Source of the DNA: Pratylenchus scribneri
Lineage: Eukaryota; Nematoda; Chromadorea; Rhabditida; Pratylenchidae
Assembly: GCA_030063045.1 (NCBI GenBank)
Contig: JAQSEB010000090.1
Location: 558,001 to 622,000, forward strand
Length of the DNA: 64,000 nucleotides
Direction: 5' to 3'
The translations under genes and the position numbers were made by a program. Of this stretch, positions 21,850-33,171 are shown piece by piece (positions within the stretch are counted from its first letter, which is position 1; each line of letters starts with the position of its first letter). The notes below the pieces were generated by a model that saw only the letters and a list, made by a program, of their open reading frames with translations, ran no database searches and was not told the DNA's origin.

Positions 21850-22425
21850 TGTTTTTGTTTAGAATGCATTTTCGATTAACTAAAAAAAATGTGTTTTCAA
21901 TTAACTAAGAAAAATGTTTTTTCAATTAACTAAGAAAAATGTGTTTTCGATTAACTAAGAAAAATGTGTTTTCAATTAACTAAGAAAAATATGTTTTCGA
22001 TTAACTAAGAAAATTTCTTTTCGATTAAATAAGAAAAATGTGTTTTCGAATAACTAAGAAAAATGTGTTTTCCATTAACTAAGAAAAATGTGTTTTCGAT
22101 TAACTAAGAAAAATGTGTTTTCGATTAACTAAGAAAAATGTGTTTTCGATTAATTAAGAGAAATGTGTTTTCGATTAACCAAAATGTGTTTTCGATTAAC
22201 TAAGAAAAATGTGTTTTCGATTAATTAAGAAAAATGTGTTTTCGATTAACCAAAAATGTGTTTTCGATTAACTAAGAAAAATGTGTTTTTTTCATTAACT
22301 AAGAAAAATGTGTTTTCGATTAACTAAGAAAAATGTGTTTTCGATTAACTAAGAAAAATGTGTTTTCCATTAACTAAAAAAATTTTTTCGATTAATTAAC
22401 AAAATGTGCTTTCGATTAGAAAATT
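21850..22425. repeat. 25-bp minisatellite, array 2
   Basis: About twenty-two copies of the tgtgttttcgattaactaag unit. It forms the 3' flank of the family-2 gene and duplicates 18025-18475 with a different copy number. Confidence 0.95.
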
Positions 22426-22495
22426 ACTTTATAATTGTTTAAAAATTGAATGAACATTTTATAATATATAGAAAATATTAATGTCAATTTATTCA

Positions 22496-25400
22496 TCATC
22501 CATTTCTTGGCATTTCGCCATTTTCCAAGACTGCCAATGCTAAACCGGGTTGACGCATATTTCTCATTGATTTCCAATTTTTTAATTTCTTCGCTGCTAA
22601 CAAAGGAGAAACCGCAATTCCCTCTCCGATAAATTCGGTACCCAATGAGCCAGCAACGCCAAAGGTGAAACCACCAACTTTATCCAAAAAGGGTATTCCA
22701 GTCATTGCACCTAGGGCAGTGCCCAATGCTTTTCCTCCGTATAGTCCAAGGCCTTCAATGCCGCCACCAAAAAACAATTTAGACAAATTCTTAGACTTAG
22801 TCTTCTTGAGCATTCTGCCAGTTTTGCCTTGGCGCATTTGATCCAAATACATTTTCCACCTATTTTTATTGATTAATCAAATTTAATATTATTTTTAATG
22901 ATTTATCGATGAAATTAAAATTTTTAAATTATGAAATTAATTTCTTCATATTCTCTTTAAAATATTGTTTAAAAATGTAATTATATAATTCTTATATTTT
23001 ATTCAAATATTTATAATTTTTTCCAAACATTTTATGTTTTTGTTTTTAGATAAATTTTGTATTTTTTTATACAAAAATTATTTCTTTTTATATTATTTTT
23101 AAATAATTTGTACAAAATATTTATTTACTATTTATTTAAATTCTAAAATTTTTTATTTACACATTTTTATCATTTTGAATACGCCCAAAAATCCTACCCT
23201 TTAAAATTTTCTTGCCAAGGCAATTGTTTTTTCCAATAATTTTTTCTTATTCCTCTGGTCAATCTTTTTGCAGCTCTTGACGTAATATACGCTCCAAAGC
23301 CACCAACAGCGGCACCAGCAACGGCACCCACTGGTCCGGCCGCTGCAAATCCAGCTGCTCCCAACAATGTTTGAGCAGCTATACGACCACCATATCCAGC
23401 TCCAATCCCTACACCAAATGTCGGCAAGTTTTTGAATTGTAACGCATTTGCCAATTTAAGACATCCTGCTTCCATTAGTTTGTAATTCCGCTTCCAGCAA
23501 AATCTACGAAATTTTCGTTTCTTTTCACGGACACTGACAAATAAATATAATATTTTTAATAATATTATAATTAGATATATACCCTTCTCTCACTTTCTCT
23601 CTCAATTTTTCAAAACTGAAATAAATATATGTTTTTAAATTTTTAAAAAATTTTTTATACCGAGTTGGCTCTATTTTAAGTTCCCCTTCGTAATTTTCAT
23701 CATGCAATTGGCCATAAGTATGATACCAACTGAAACAAAAATACATAGCTTACAGAAAATATCGAAAAATTTGCTAATTCCACTGAATTTATTTGATGCT
23801 AGAATAGTAAATTTTACAAATCTGTGCTCAGCACAAGAATAGGCTAATTTGTTCGGCTTGGTCGATTTAGTTTCTGAAATTTTAATTTCGATTCGTATGA
23901 GGTTTTGTAAGCTAAAAATATGCCTTATTTAAAACTAAACATACACAAAAATCAACAGCGATTTTGCAGACGAAATTTTCTGAAAAAAAAGAGAAAAATT
24001 GCCAGAGATTTTTGTGTGAATTTATTAGCTTAATTAACCCTTTAGTAGTTTTGTTAAATATATCTGATAAGTTTTATTTCGGTTTATAACTTCACAAATT
24101 AACTAAATCGACCATTTAAAAATTGAAACTAGATAAAAAGCATCTAGCTAATTCGGGAATAGCAAATTTCCATAATTAATTCTAACCCAGTATGTTTTTT
24201 TGACAGCTCATCATAATATTGTTGTTTTGATAATGGCGGTGTTCTGAAAAAGAAATAAATTAAAAAGCACATTATAAATTTATTCTATATGTTACAGTCA
24301 ATAATATTAAAAAATTGTTTCAAATTCTGAAAAATAGCTAAAAGCATATCTAATGTAAATACTCTTTTAATACCCCATGGGGAATTGTTTTTTAATCCCT
24401 CAAAAAATGGGAAAAGTTGGTGTCTATCTCCTTAAATGGGCATTTTTGAACAAATTATAGCGAATTTTATAGAACCTTAGGCAACTAAGAAAATGCGATA
24501 AAAATTTTTTTATAAAATTTACCTTTTCTTAAGTTTATTAGTCCTCAAAATCGATAGTGGAGAATTATAAGAGACTGGGGTATTAGAAGAGATTTTACGG
24601 TATCTAATTTTGGAAACTTTGGCTTCTAGACTTTATTTAGATTCGAAAACGGGTTTTCATATGCTTCGAAATGATTAATTTAATTTATGAAATTTCAATA
24701 TAAAAATTTATTTTAATTAGGTCAAAAGATAGTAAAACAAAACCGGTTTGGGTTTAAATAATAGATTAATTTTTTAATACTCAAACCGGTTTTTAAAAGA
24801 AATTTCATAGAATAAATCGACCATTCAGAATCAAATGAGCCTATTCTTGAATATGTTTGAAGTCTAAAAACCGAAATTTTCAAAATTTAATAGGTCAGTT
24901 TCAAATTTCGAAATTTATTTATTTCCTATATTTTTTTGTAACATATATTTTTTTAACAAACATTGTTTTTCCTGATTCTCTTGGGAGGTATTTTATTGTA
25001 GGTGGTCCTGGAGGACTGAATAAAAAAATATAAATTTATTTATATTCTTTAGCAAACCCTGCTGATCCTTCAATTCCATTTGTTGGTGTCTGAAAAAATA
25101 AAAAATATATTTATTTTATTTTTTTCTAACTAAGGTAATCGGCGGATAAATGAAGGTCTTTACTGGTGGCGGTGGTGGAGGACTGAAAAATAAAATATAT
25201 ATTTTTATTTATTTATTTTTTTAACAAACTATGATGGTCTTCGGATGTCTTTTTTCTGAAAAAGAAAATAATATAATTTTTTTTATTTTTTTTACAAACA
25301 ATGATGGTCCTTCCACTTTTTGGTGGTGGAGGTGGAGGACTTAAAAAGAAAAAAATATATTATTTATTTTTAACAAACCGTAATGGTCTTCGGATGCCTG

Positions 25401-25573
25401 TAGATGGTGAACGACTAAAAAGGAAATATATAATCTAATATTTATTTTATTTTAACGAACGATGGCCCCCGGAATGAGCGTTGATTGGAAATGCGACCTT
25501 CAACTGATGATGAAGGCAACAATAAATGTAAGGCAAAATTGAAGAATAAAAATAATAGTAATAAATTTAACAT
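22496..25573 (-). CDS. Family-2 Pro-rich/Gly-zipper secreted protein
   Basis: Twelve exons: 25573-25461, 25414-25379, 25339-25300, 25255-25230, 25182-25131, 25089-25058, 25015-24962, 24243-24187, 23729-23661, 23615-23583, 23533-23198 and 22859-22496. They join in frame to 403 aa. Exon 1 is a signal peptide (MLNLLLLFLFFNFALHLLL). Exons 2-8 are tiny and Pro-rich (PPPPPPKSG, PPPPPPVK). Exons 9-11 turn basic (REKKRKFRRFCWKR), then enter a Gly/Ala-rich segment with GxxxG spacing (GVGIGAGYGGR, GAVAGAAVGGFGA). Exon 12 has a second Gly-rich domain ending EMPRNG. The Gly-zipper pattern suggests membrane insertion or self-assembly (inference). Tail to tail with the family-1 gene at 20169. Not a family I recognise. 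Micro-exon splicing needs RNA evidence, but every junction keeps phase. Confidence 0.72.
23790..24175. mobile_element. Intronic inverted-repeat element
   Basis: ggtcgatttagtttctgaaa near 23860 is answered inverted by taactaaatcgacc near 24102, with outer matches (gctaattt / gctaattcggg). It lies in the intron between exons 8 and 9 of the family-2 gene. Termini uncertain. Confidence 0.45.
24350..24905. mobile_element. Dispersed element X, copy 2
   Basis: Inverted relative of 11820-12330 (ttttaataccccatggggaa, tattagtcctcaaaatc, aaaccggttt, aatcaaatgagcctattc). Inserted in the long intron between exons 7 and 8 of the family-2 gene, which accounts for most of that intron's length. Confidence 0.65.
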
Positions 25574-26040
25574 TTTTGACATTATTTTTTATTCATTGCT
25601 AACTGAAATATTTTTAAAAAATATAAAATAAGAATATAAAATAAATAAGCTAATGGAATTTTTTTCCATTTGACAAAAAAAAAAAATAATAATTTTTTCT
25701 TTGATTATTTTCAGAATAAATTTGTTCCATTATATTTTTCATTTTTGCCGCCAAAATTCTTTTTTTTTTATTTTTTACCGATAATAATTCTTTTTATTTT
25801 TGCCGTTAATAATTCACTCAATTCGCCATAAAATTAATATGTAAAATTAATTCAGTCAAAGCTAAATTATTCGAATTTTAATTTATAAATTTTAGAAAAA
25901 AATAATCAAAAAATAAATAATTAAAATGGTTGATTATAATATTTTTAAATCAAATTAATTCATTTTTAATTGTGTTAATTTTTATTTTATTTTTCATTCC
26001 AATCTTTATTCATTCATTCATTTGTCAATCATGAATTAAA
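25574..26040 (-). promoter_or_regulatory. Conserved 5' flank of family 2
   Basis: Shares ordered blocks with 12629-13000 and 31933-32345 upstream of the signal-peptide exon, including the transcribed leader aatttattactattattttt-like text. No gene inside. Confidence 0.5.
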
Positions 26041-26324
26041 TAAAAATTTATTTGATCTACTAATTAATTTGAATATCAATTATAGCAAATTTAGATTTTA
26101 ATGTTGGTTTTGGATAAGTTAGTTTTTTAAACTTAAATCGTTTTAGCTACGAAATTAGGATTGATCTTATTAAATCGATTCTCCTTGCTTAAATTATAAT
26201 GTGAAAGTCATTTATAATATTTCTTTAATAAAAACAGCATAAAAATATTCGCCAAAATTACCAAATTTATTCAACAATTAAATGAACAATAAATATATAT
26301 ATTATTTTTATCTCAATAAAAATA

Positions 26325-26390
26325 AAAATGTTGAATTAACAATGAATAAAATTTAAAAACAATTGAATTTTTTATTATAATTTTTGGCGA
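26325..26390 (+). pseudogene. Trace of a lost family-1 gene (3' end)
   Basis: aaaatgttgaattaacaatg followed by aataaaatttaaaa and aattgaattttttatt matches the end of the family-1 3' UTR and downstream sequence. No exon precedes it, so the partner of the family-2 gene at 31932 seems to have been lost. Confidence 0.45.
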
Positions 26391-26810
26391 TATTTATATT
26401 GCCGAATATAGTTTAGCTTTAAATTTAGAGTTCTGAAAAATCTTTTTAAACATAATTTTTTCTAAAAGCTCTTCTTAATTAGGATTAAAATTTGAATTTG
26501 AAAAGACTAACAATTTTTCAAAAAAATTCATTATAGCATATGGAAAATCGAGATGGATTAAATTAGCGAAAAATAGTATTGTTTGTGAGTGTCATATCCG
26601 ACGAAATTTACCGAACTTATCTGCTTCTGCACATCAAACTTTACTTTGTAAGCTTCTGGCCCATCTCAATTTGTTTAAGTTCAGAATTGCATTAATTTAA
26701 ATAATGGTTTATAAATTTGATCGCAATTTTAATAAATCAAAAAACATTAAAATTTATATTGAAATAATATATGATTTATAAAAAATAATTCAAAAAATTT
26801 GACAATTTAT

Positions 26811-29800
26811 TTATCCATTCCTTGGCGTTGCCGGTGGCAAATCGGGTTGATGCACACTTCTCGCGGCTTTCAATTTTTGTTTTTTCCTAAAAGGAGATTC
26901 CGCAATTCCTCCGGCTGCCCTTCCTCCCATATGGCCATAAGCATAATCACGAACCCAGTCAACAGAGGGAAAGTGGGCCTCTGGTGTTGCTCCTAAATGT
27001 GCAAATCCCTCAATGCCACTGTGGCCCAATGTTGTCCCATACAAGCCGCCAAGTCCACTAGCCATGCCAACAACAGGTATTTTAATCAAATTCTTAGGCT
27101 TCAACACTTTGCTTGCCTCATCCCGAATTTGATCCACATACATATTAGGGCTATTTAAATTATTAAAAATTGGAAAAATAAATGTAATTTCTAATTGGAT
27201 TTCCAATTGGATATCATTTAATCAAAAAAATATTTTTTCTCGATAAATATATTTTTTAAGGCCATATAATAAGTTGGCCAAATCTACTATTATTCCTATC
27301 CTACTATAGCTTTAGCCCTAAACCTATCCTGGTCAGATCTAACCCTAAGCTTTGACACATATTTAGAGAACCAATATGGCCTGAAAAGAATATAAGGCTC
27401 AATTGCACTTTAGCCGACCTTTCGCCGTTTAAACGACCTTCGCCGTTTTTAAACGACCAAAGAAAAGTTTAGGCGACTCTTCGCTGTTTAAGCGACCAAT
27501 AAAAATTTTAATGGAGATTAAAACTATCAACGCTAAAATCTGTCACAAAAAAGTATAGGCGGCAGCGACCTATCTTTCGCTTAAATGCTCCATGCCCTAA
27601 ACTTGGCCTAGCCTAAACAAAACCTCGCAGTGTGGGCACTAACTTTTGGCTAGCAGAACTTAAATCCCTTTTAATTTTAGTCAAAAATTTGTTGCTTAAT
27701 TAAATGAAATAAAAGCCAAATAGGAATCCAGGGTAGGTTAAGACCAGGTTGTAGAGATCGGAGAATGGGATTTTTGGGTTTAGGATTTAGGCTTCAAGTC
27801 TAAAAAGGCATTTTCTTTTAAAAAATGGTTTATTTATGATGAATTTTGCCTTAAATCTTCCATTTTCATTTAATTTTTTGATGAATTTTCATAAAGTTGA
27901 AAGGTCGCCTAAGATTTTTATTGGTCGCTTAAACCGAGAAAGTTCGCCTAAACTCCGAAAGATCGTTTAAACGGCGAAAGGGTCAGCTAAACTTCAATTG
28001 AGTCGAATATTATTTTTCTATACTAAAAATTTTAATATAAATTAAAATTATTATTTTCTATTTTTGTGGTTTATGAAAAGATTGAAATCTCTCCCCCCCC
28101 CCCCCCCCCCCTCCCAATTCATTTCATATATACTTTTTTTTGTTCATTAATCCAACAAATCACTTTAAAATGTAAAATCATACCCTTTATAATTTTCTTG
28201 CCATGGCAATTGTTCCATTTGATAATTGTTTGCTATTCCTGTGACCAATTTTTTTGCAACATTTGATGTAATATATGATACTGGGCCAGCAACAGCAATC
28301 CCAACAATGGCACCCCCTGGTCCTCCTAGTGCTAATCCAGTTGCTCCCAACGCTGCTTTGGCTGCTACAGCACCACCGAATCCAGCTGCCATCCCCACTA
28401 CTTCCTTTGCCACTTCTAATTTCAGATTACTCCTAATGACAAATATATTTAATAATAACAATATATTATCTACCGGTGTGGATTCATATCGGGCCGAAAA
28501 TTATCATCATTAACAATGTTATCTGGTTGTGTATATTGATGTGGAGGACTGAAAAAATATACATTTAGATTTAATTTTTTAATATTATATATATAAGTAT
28601 ATAGATATTAAGAATATATTTACCGGTGTGGATTTCTATCTGGCCGGAATTTATCATTATAATAACCATTATAATAATCTTGTGGAGGACTGAAAGAATA
28701 TATATTTGAATTTAATTTTTTAATATAATATATATATAAGTATATAGATATTAAGAATATATTTACCGGTGTGGATTTCTATCTGGCCGGAATTTATCAT
28801 TATAATAACCATTATAATAATCTTGTGGAGGACTGAAAGAATATATATTTGAATTTAATTTTTTAATATAATATATATATAAGTATATAGATATTAAGAA
28901 TATATTTACCGGTGTGGATTTCTATCTGGCCGGAATTTATCATTATAATAACCATTATAATAATCTTGTGGAGGACTGAAAAAATATATATTTGAATTTA
29001 ATTTTTTAATATAATATATATATAAGTATATAGATATTAAGAATATATTTACCGGGGTGGATTTCTATCTGGCCGGAATTTATCATTATAATAACCATTA
29101 TAATAATCTAGTGGAGGACTGAAAAAAATATATTTAAATTTTATTTTTTGATATAATATATATATAAGTATATAGATATTAAGAATATATTTACCGGGGT
29201 GGATTTCTATCTGGCCGGAATTTATCATTATAATAACCATTATAATAATCTTCTGGTGGTAATCGTATTCCTGGAGAACTGAGGAAGAAAATATATTTAT
29301 AAATTTAACTTTTAACGATTATATATAAATATATAAGTATGTATAGATATTTATAATAAATTTATTTACCGGGATGGATTCCTATCGGGCCGGAAATTAT
29401 TGTCATTATTAATATTGTCATCTAGTATTGTAAATTGAGGTGCAGGACTGAAATAGAAAATATATTTCAATTTAATTTTTTAATAATATCTATAAATATA
29501 ATTATATATAGATATATATACTAAAAATTTATCTATAATATAATTATATATATATATATATAGATATATTTAAAAATTTATCTATAAATATAATTAGATA
29601 TAGATAAGATATATATAAAAATCTATTTACGGGAATGGCCTCCTTACGGACGGGAAATGAGTACGTTGAAGTGGAGGACTGAAAAAGAAAATATATTTAA
29701 ATTTATATAATTTTTAACTAACTATTATTATAAAAAAATATAAGTTATTTTTTTAAAAATTTATTTACCCGGAAGGACTATCGGACCGGAAAAGTGTACT

Positions 29801-31932
29801 TTGATGTGCAAAACTGGAAAAGAAAATATATTTAAATTTAATTTATTAATAAGCCATAAAATTAATATAATATATATAGATTATTTATAATTTATTTACC
29901 TGGATGGATTCCAATCGTGTCGGAAATTATCATTATTATTAGCATCAAAATAATTTTCTGATAGCAATTTTATACCTGGAGAACTGTAAAAGAAAATATA
30001 TAAATATAAATTACAAATGATAATATATATGTATATATAAGTATATTGATATTTATAGTTATTTATTTACCGTGATGGATTCCTATCGGGCCGGATATTA
30101 TCATAATTATGAGGATCAAAATAATTTTCTGACAGTAATCGATTACCCGGAGAACTGAAAAAAAAATACATTTTTTTAAATTATATTTTTTAGCAAACAA
30201 TAATTTTTATAAATATATTATATATAGAATATAGATATTTATAATAATTTATTTACGGAAATGGGTTCCTATGGGACGGGAAATGTGTACGTTGATGTGG
30301 AGGACTGAAAAAGAAAATATATTTAAATATATTTTTTTAACGAACAATGATGTTTTTGGTATGCCATTTATTGGTATTTCACGTCGAGGACTGAAAAATA
30401 AAATTATTTAAATTTATTGTTTTTTCAAAAACTTCGCTGGACTTTCGATGATATTTACTGGTATTGGAATTCGATGACTGAAAAATAAAATTATTTAAAT
30501 TTATTTTTTTTATCAAACTTTGTTGGTCCTGGGATCACATTTCTTGGAGGAGGTGGTGGTGCGCGAACACTGAAAAAAGAATATATATATATATATATAT
30601 ATATTTAATTCTCATTAACAAACTGTGATTCTCTCCGGAATGAACGATGTTGCTATATAAATATAGAGGTTTTTATTTATTTCGGTAAGTGATGTATCAT
30701 TCGATAGAGCTTGACGAGTGAACCGATATAGGGGTGGGATAAATTGATTGAAAATTCTGGATAAAAATTTATTGTTTCACAAAAATTTCAAATGTGAAGG
30801 GTCACTTTTTTTTGAGTTGGCAAAAAATTTTTCAGATTTTTTTGTACACCTATCTCGATACGGTGATGTTCGGATCTGCGATTGGTTTCGCATAAAATTC
30901 AGTAAAAAAATGACCCTTAGATAAGTTTCCCGCATGGGGTTTAGAGATAGGTTAGGGTAGGGCTTAGGGCAAGAATAGGAATTTAAAACATCTGCTGACA
31001 TATCGCCTGTGTGCATATATCTCTGCCAAAAAATGAAATTTTTAATTACTCGATAATCTTTTTAACTTGTTGAAAATTATCACTAAACTCGACGCAATTT
31101 CTTCCACCCTTATTAGATCTTATTTGGTATTTGTGTCGTTTGGTTCCTTCTTTTTTGTTCATCAGATGGGAAAAGTGATGGATCCCTCTTATTGGACATC
31201 AGCAGGATTCAGGATTAGGATAAGGGTGATTAAAGGTGTTACCGAACATGAAATCCCTATCCCTGATTGACCTTACATGAACCTAACCCTAACCCTAGCC
31301 ATGATAACCTATAGGGAAAACCCTTCACTTTCCTCAGTCAGTTGAGGAAAAGAAGCCCGTTATACAAATACTAATTGATTTACTCGTTAAGCTATATCGA
31401 ATGGTAACATAATTAGAGATCGGACCAATATCAAGATTTATCAAGATTTGGTCAAGATCAAGAACAAGATTTATCAAGATCTCTTGAAAAAATCTTGATC
31501 GAAGAAATTTTGGGCAGAATTTTGGTAAATTTTTTAAAATTTTAGATAAAAATTTACCATTAAACAGCTTTTTTGGCTAAAATTTATCGTTTGGACCATT
31601 TTTGACTAAAATTTTTCGATTCATGACCATTTTTGGAAAAAAAATTTGGAAATTTTTTTTTTAAATTTGAAATTTTGATCTTAATCTTGAACCAAAATCC
31701 ATCAAGATTTATCAAAGATCTTGGGTTCAAGATCTTGATTGACCACTCTGTCCGAACTCTAATCATAATTGACTTGTTCAGATCACAAAAATAAAAAAGC
31801 CCATACGTATGAGGAGCGACGATAAGAATAAGAATGGCGGCTTACAACTGCTGCTGATGAGGGCAACGATAAAAAATGAAGAGCAAAATTGAAGAAGAAA
31901 AATAATAGTAATAAATTTAATAATTTTGACAT
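26811..31932 (-). CDS. Family-2 secreted protein with amplified exons
   Basis: Nineteen exons: 31932-31807, 30652-30624, 30569-30519, 30477-30433, 30390-30346, 30304-30257, 30154-30071, 29983-29900, 29813-29769, 29678-29631, 29447-29370, 29278-29195, 29118-29053, 28975-28910, 28832-28767, 28689-28624, 28548-28474, 28432-28184 and 27150-26811. They total 1695 nt, 564 aa. Exon 1 is a signal peptide (MSKLLNLLLLFFFFNFALHF). Exons 3-17 are small, each starting and ending in phase 2, and encode Pro-, Tyr- and Asn-rich segments with a recurring FRPDRNP motif; exons 13-16 are near-identical tandem copies (DYYNGYYNDKFRPDRNP). Exon 18 is Gly/Ala-rich with GxxxG spacing and ends LPWQENYKG, as in the 25573 gene. 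Exon 19 ends PRNG. A repeat-bearing secreted protein with a Gly-zipper end; function unknown, possibly structural or host-directed. Confidence 0.72.
27380..28010. mobile_element. Inverted-repeat element with cgccgtttaaacg arms
   Basis: The left arm (ctcaattgcactttagccga, tttcgccgtttaaacgacc, ttcgctgtttaagcgacc) is repeated inverted on the right (ggtcgcttaaacc, gatcgtttaaacggcgaaag, aaacttcaattgagtc). About 630 bp, no transposase. It fills the last intron of the family-2 gene; tail arms near 100 bp suggest a foldback type. Confidence 0.75.
28091..28112. repeat. Poly-C tract
   Basis: A run of about twenty cytosines interrupted once by t, next to cccctccc, in an otherwise AT-rich intron. Similar C runs flank the element at 47010-47479. 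Confidence 0.9.
28624..29195 (-). repeat. 143-bp tandem exon-plus-intron repeat
   Basis: Four units of 142-143 bp, each with one 66-nt exon and its intron (exon ends at 28624, 28767, 28910 and 29053), plus a fifth related exon ending at 29195. Introns are almost as similar as exons (ttttaatataatatatatat), so the duplication is recent. Exon length is a multiple of three with 2-2 phase, so copy number can change without breaking the frame. Confidence 0.93.
30692..31411. mobile_element. Inverted-repeat element in intron 1
   Basis: The left end atgtatcattcgatagagct is matched inverted at the right end (agctatatcgaatggtaaca). The core contains gtgaagggtca/acccttcact pairs and acctaaccctaaccctagcc. 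Non-coding, about 720 bp. Confidence 0.7.
31412..31770. mobile_element. Inverted-repeat element with atcaagatt motifs
   Basis: Starts aattagagatcggaccaata and ends inverted (gtccgaactctaatcat). The arms are dense in tatcaagatt/aatcttgat. It directly adjoins the preceding element; together they make up nearly all of intron 1 of the family-2 gene. Confidence 0.65.
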
Positions 31933-32345
31933 TTTTATGTCAAATTAACTGAAATATTCATTAAAAAATAATTGAATATAAAAAGAATAAAAAATATAAA
32001 TATACTGGAATTTCTTTCCACGATTCATTTTGACAAAAAAGTCATATATTTATTTTGATCATTTTTAGAATAAATTTGTTCAATTTTTTTATTTCCTTTT
32101 TTTGTCACTAAACTAGACCAAAAGCTGATTCTCAAAATTAATTCAGACAAAGTCAAATTATCATTCGAATTTTATTTTTAATTTTATAATTTAAGAAAAA
32201 AAAAGAATGTAAAAAAATAAATTATATAATGGAAAATTTTATTATCACATTATTAAAATTAAATTAATGCATTTTTGTAGTTTTTTTAATTTTTATTTGT
32301 TTTTAATTCCATTCTTCATTCTTTCAATCCTTCTGCAGGCGATAT
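31933..32345 (-). promoter_or_regulatory. Conserved 5' flank of family 2
   Basis: Third copy of the ordered blocks described at 12629-13000 (gaatttctttccac, tttgacaaaaaag, tttttagaataaatttgttc, aattaattcagacaaagtca). Confidence 0.5.
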
Positions 32346-32464
32346 CTCCATTTCCACAATACCAAAGGAAATATATACAAATTACAAATGTGTTTCATTC
32401 GGAATTGAATTGCTTTTGTCATTTTCACTTTTTTGAAAATTAGATTGATTAGACGAATTTTTGG

Positions 32465-33160
32465 CGGTGGGGGACGTTTCAGCGTCGCCAGTTCAGCGTC
32501 GCCGTTTCAGCGCCGCCGTTTCAGCGTCCAGCCAAAAAGGGGACGTTTTAGCGTCACCTTGTAAAAATTCACTATAGTATGAGGGATCCGGGCCTAGGTA
32601 ATGTATTTATATTAAGCCTTACATATCCTTATCCCTTAGCCCCTAGAACCCATGCCGACCCTACCATAACCCTAACCCTAGCCCAAAACCCCTAATCCTA
32701 GCCCTAAAAGTGAAATTATAAATGGCCATAACTTTTTTATTTTTTGGTTTTATGAGAAATGATGGCAGATTCGAGCTTCTCTAATCGAGACGCGTCGATT
32801 GAACTATAATTTGTCCAAGAAAAAATTTCAAAATTTTTCAGGTTTCAACCCATAGTGGGGACCCTTCACTTTTCCAAATTTCATTATATTGTAACTTTTT
32901 TTTCTATGCGACCTCCGGCAGAAAATTTTTGCAGATTCGAACTCAGCTCATCGAGCGGAGTCGAATGGTACTTAATACATGACACATTTATAAATTTTAT
33001 ATGCTTAATTACGATAAAAATATAGGTGACGCTGAAACGTCCCCTTTTTGGCTGGACGCTGAAACGGCGACGCTGAAACGGCGGACGCTGAAACGACTGA
33101 CGCTGAAACGGCGGCGCTGAAACGGCGACGCTGAACTGGCGACGCTGAAACGTCCTCCCG
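32465..33160. mobile_element. Mutator-like MITE with 11-bp target duplication
   Basis: Long, GC-rich inverted arms of about 130 bp are built from direct repeats of gacgctgaaacg/cgtttcagcgtc. They are flanked by an exact direct repeat cgaatttttgg at 32454-32464 and 33161-33171. Long arms plus a 9-11 bp duplication fit the Mutator superfamily. The core has accataaccctaaccctagc and no transposase. Minus-strand frames near 33005-33202 are repeat artefacts. Confidence 0.85.
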
Positions 33161-33171
33161 CGAATTTTTGG

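Noticed and set aside
18025..22425. Regular short repeats considered as a CRISPR array
   Set aside because: The units are directly adjacent without unique spacers, in a eukaryotic genome. They are minisatellites.
32580..32720. Interstitial telomere
   Set aside because: The ccctaa/ccctag words are few, irregular and inside an inverted-repeat element, so not a telomere remnant as such.
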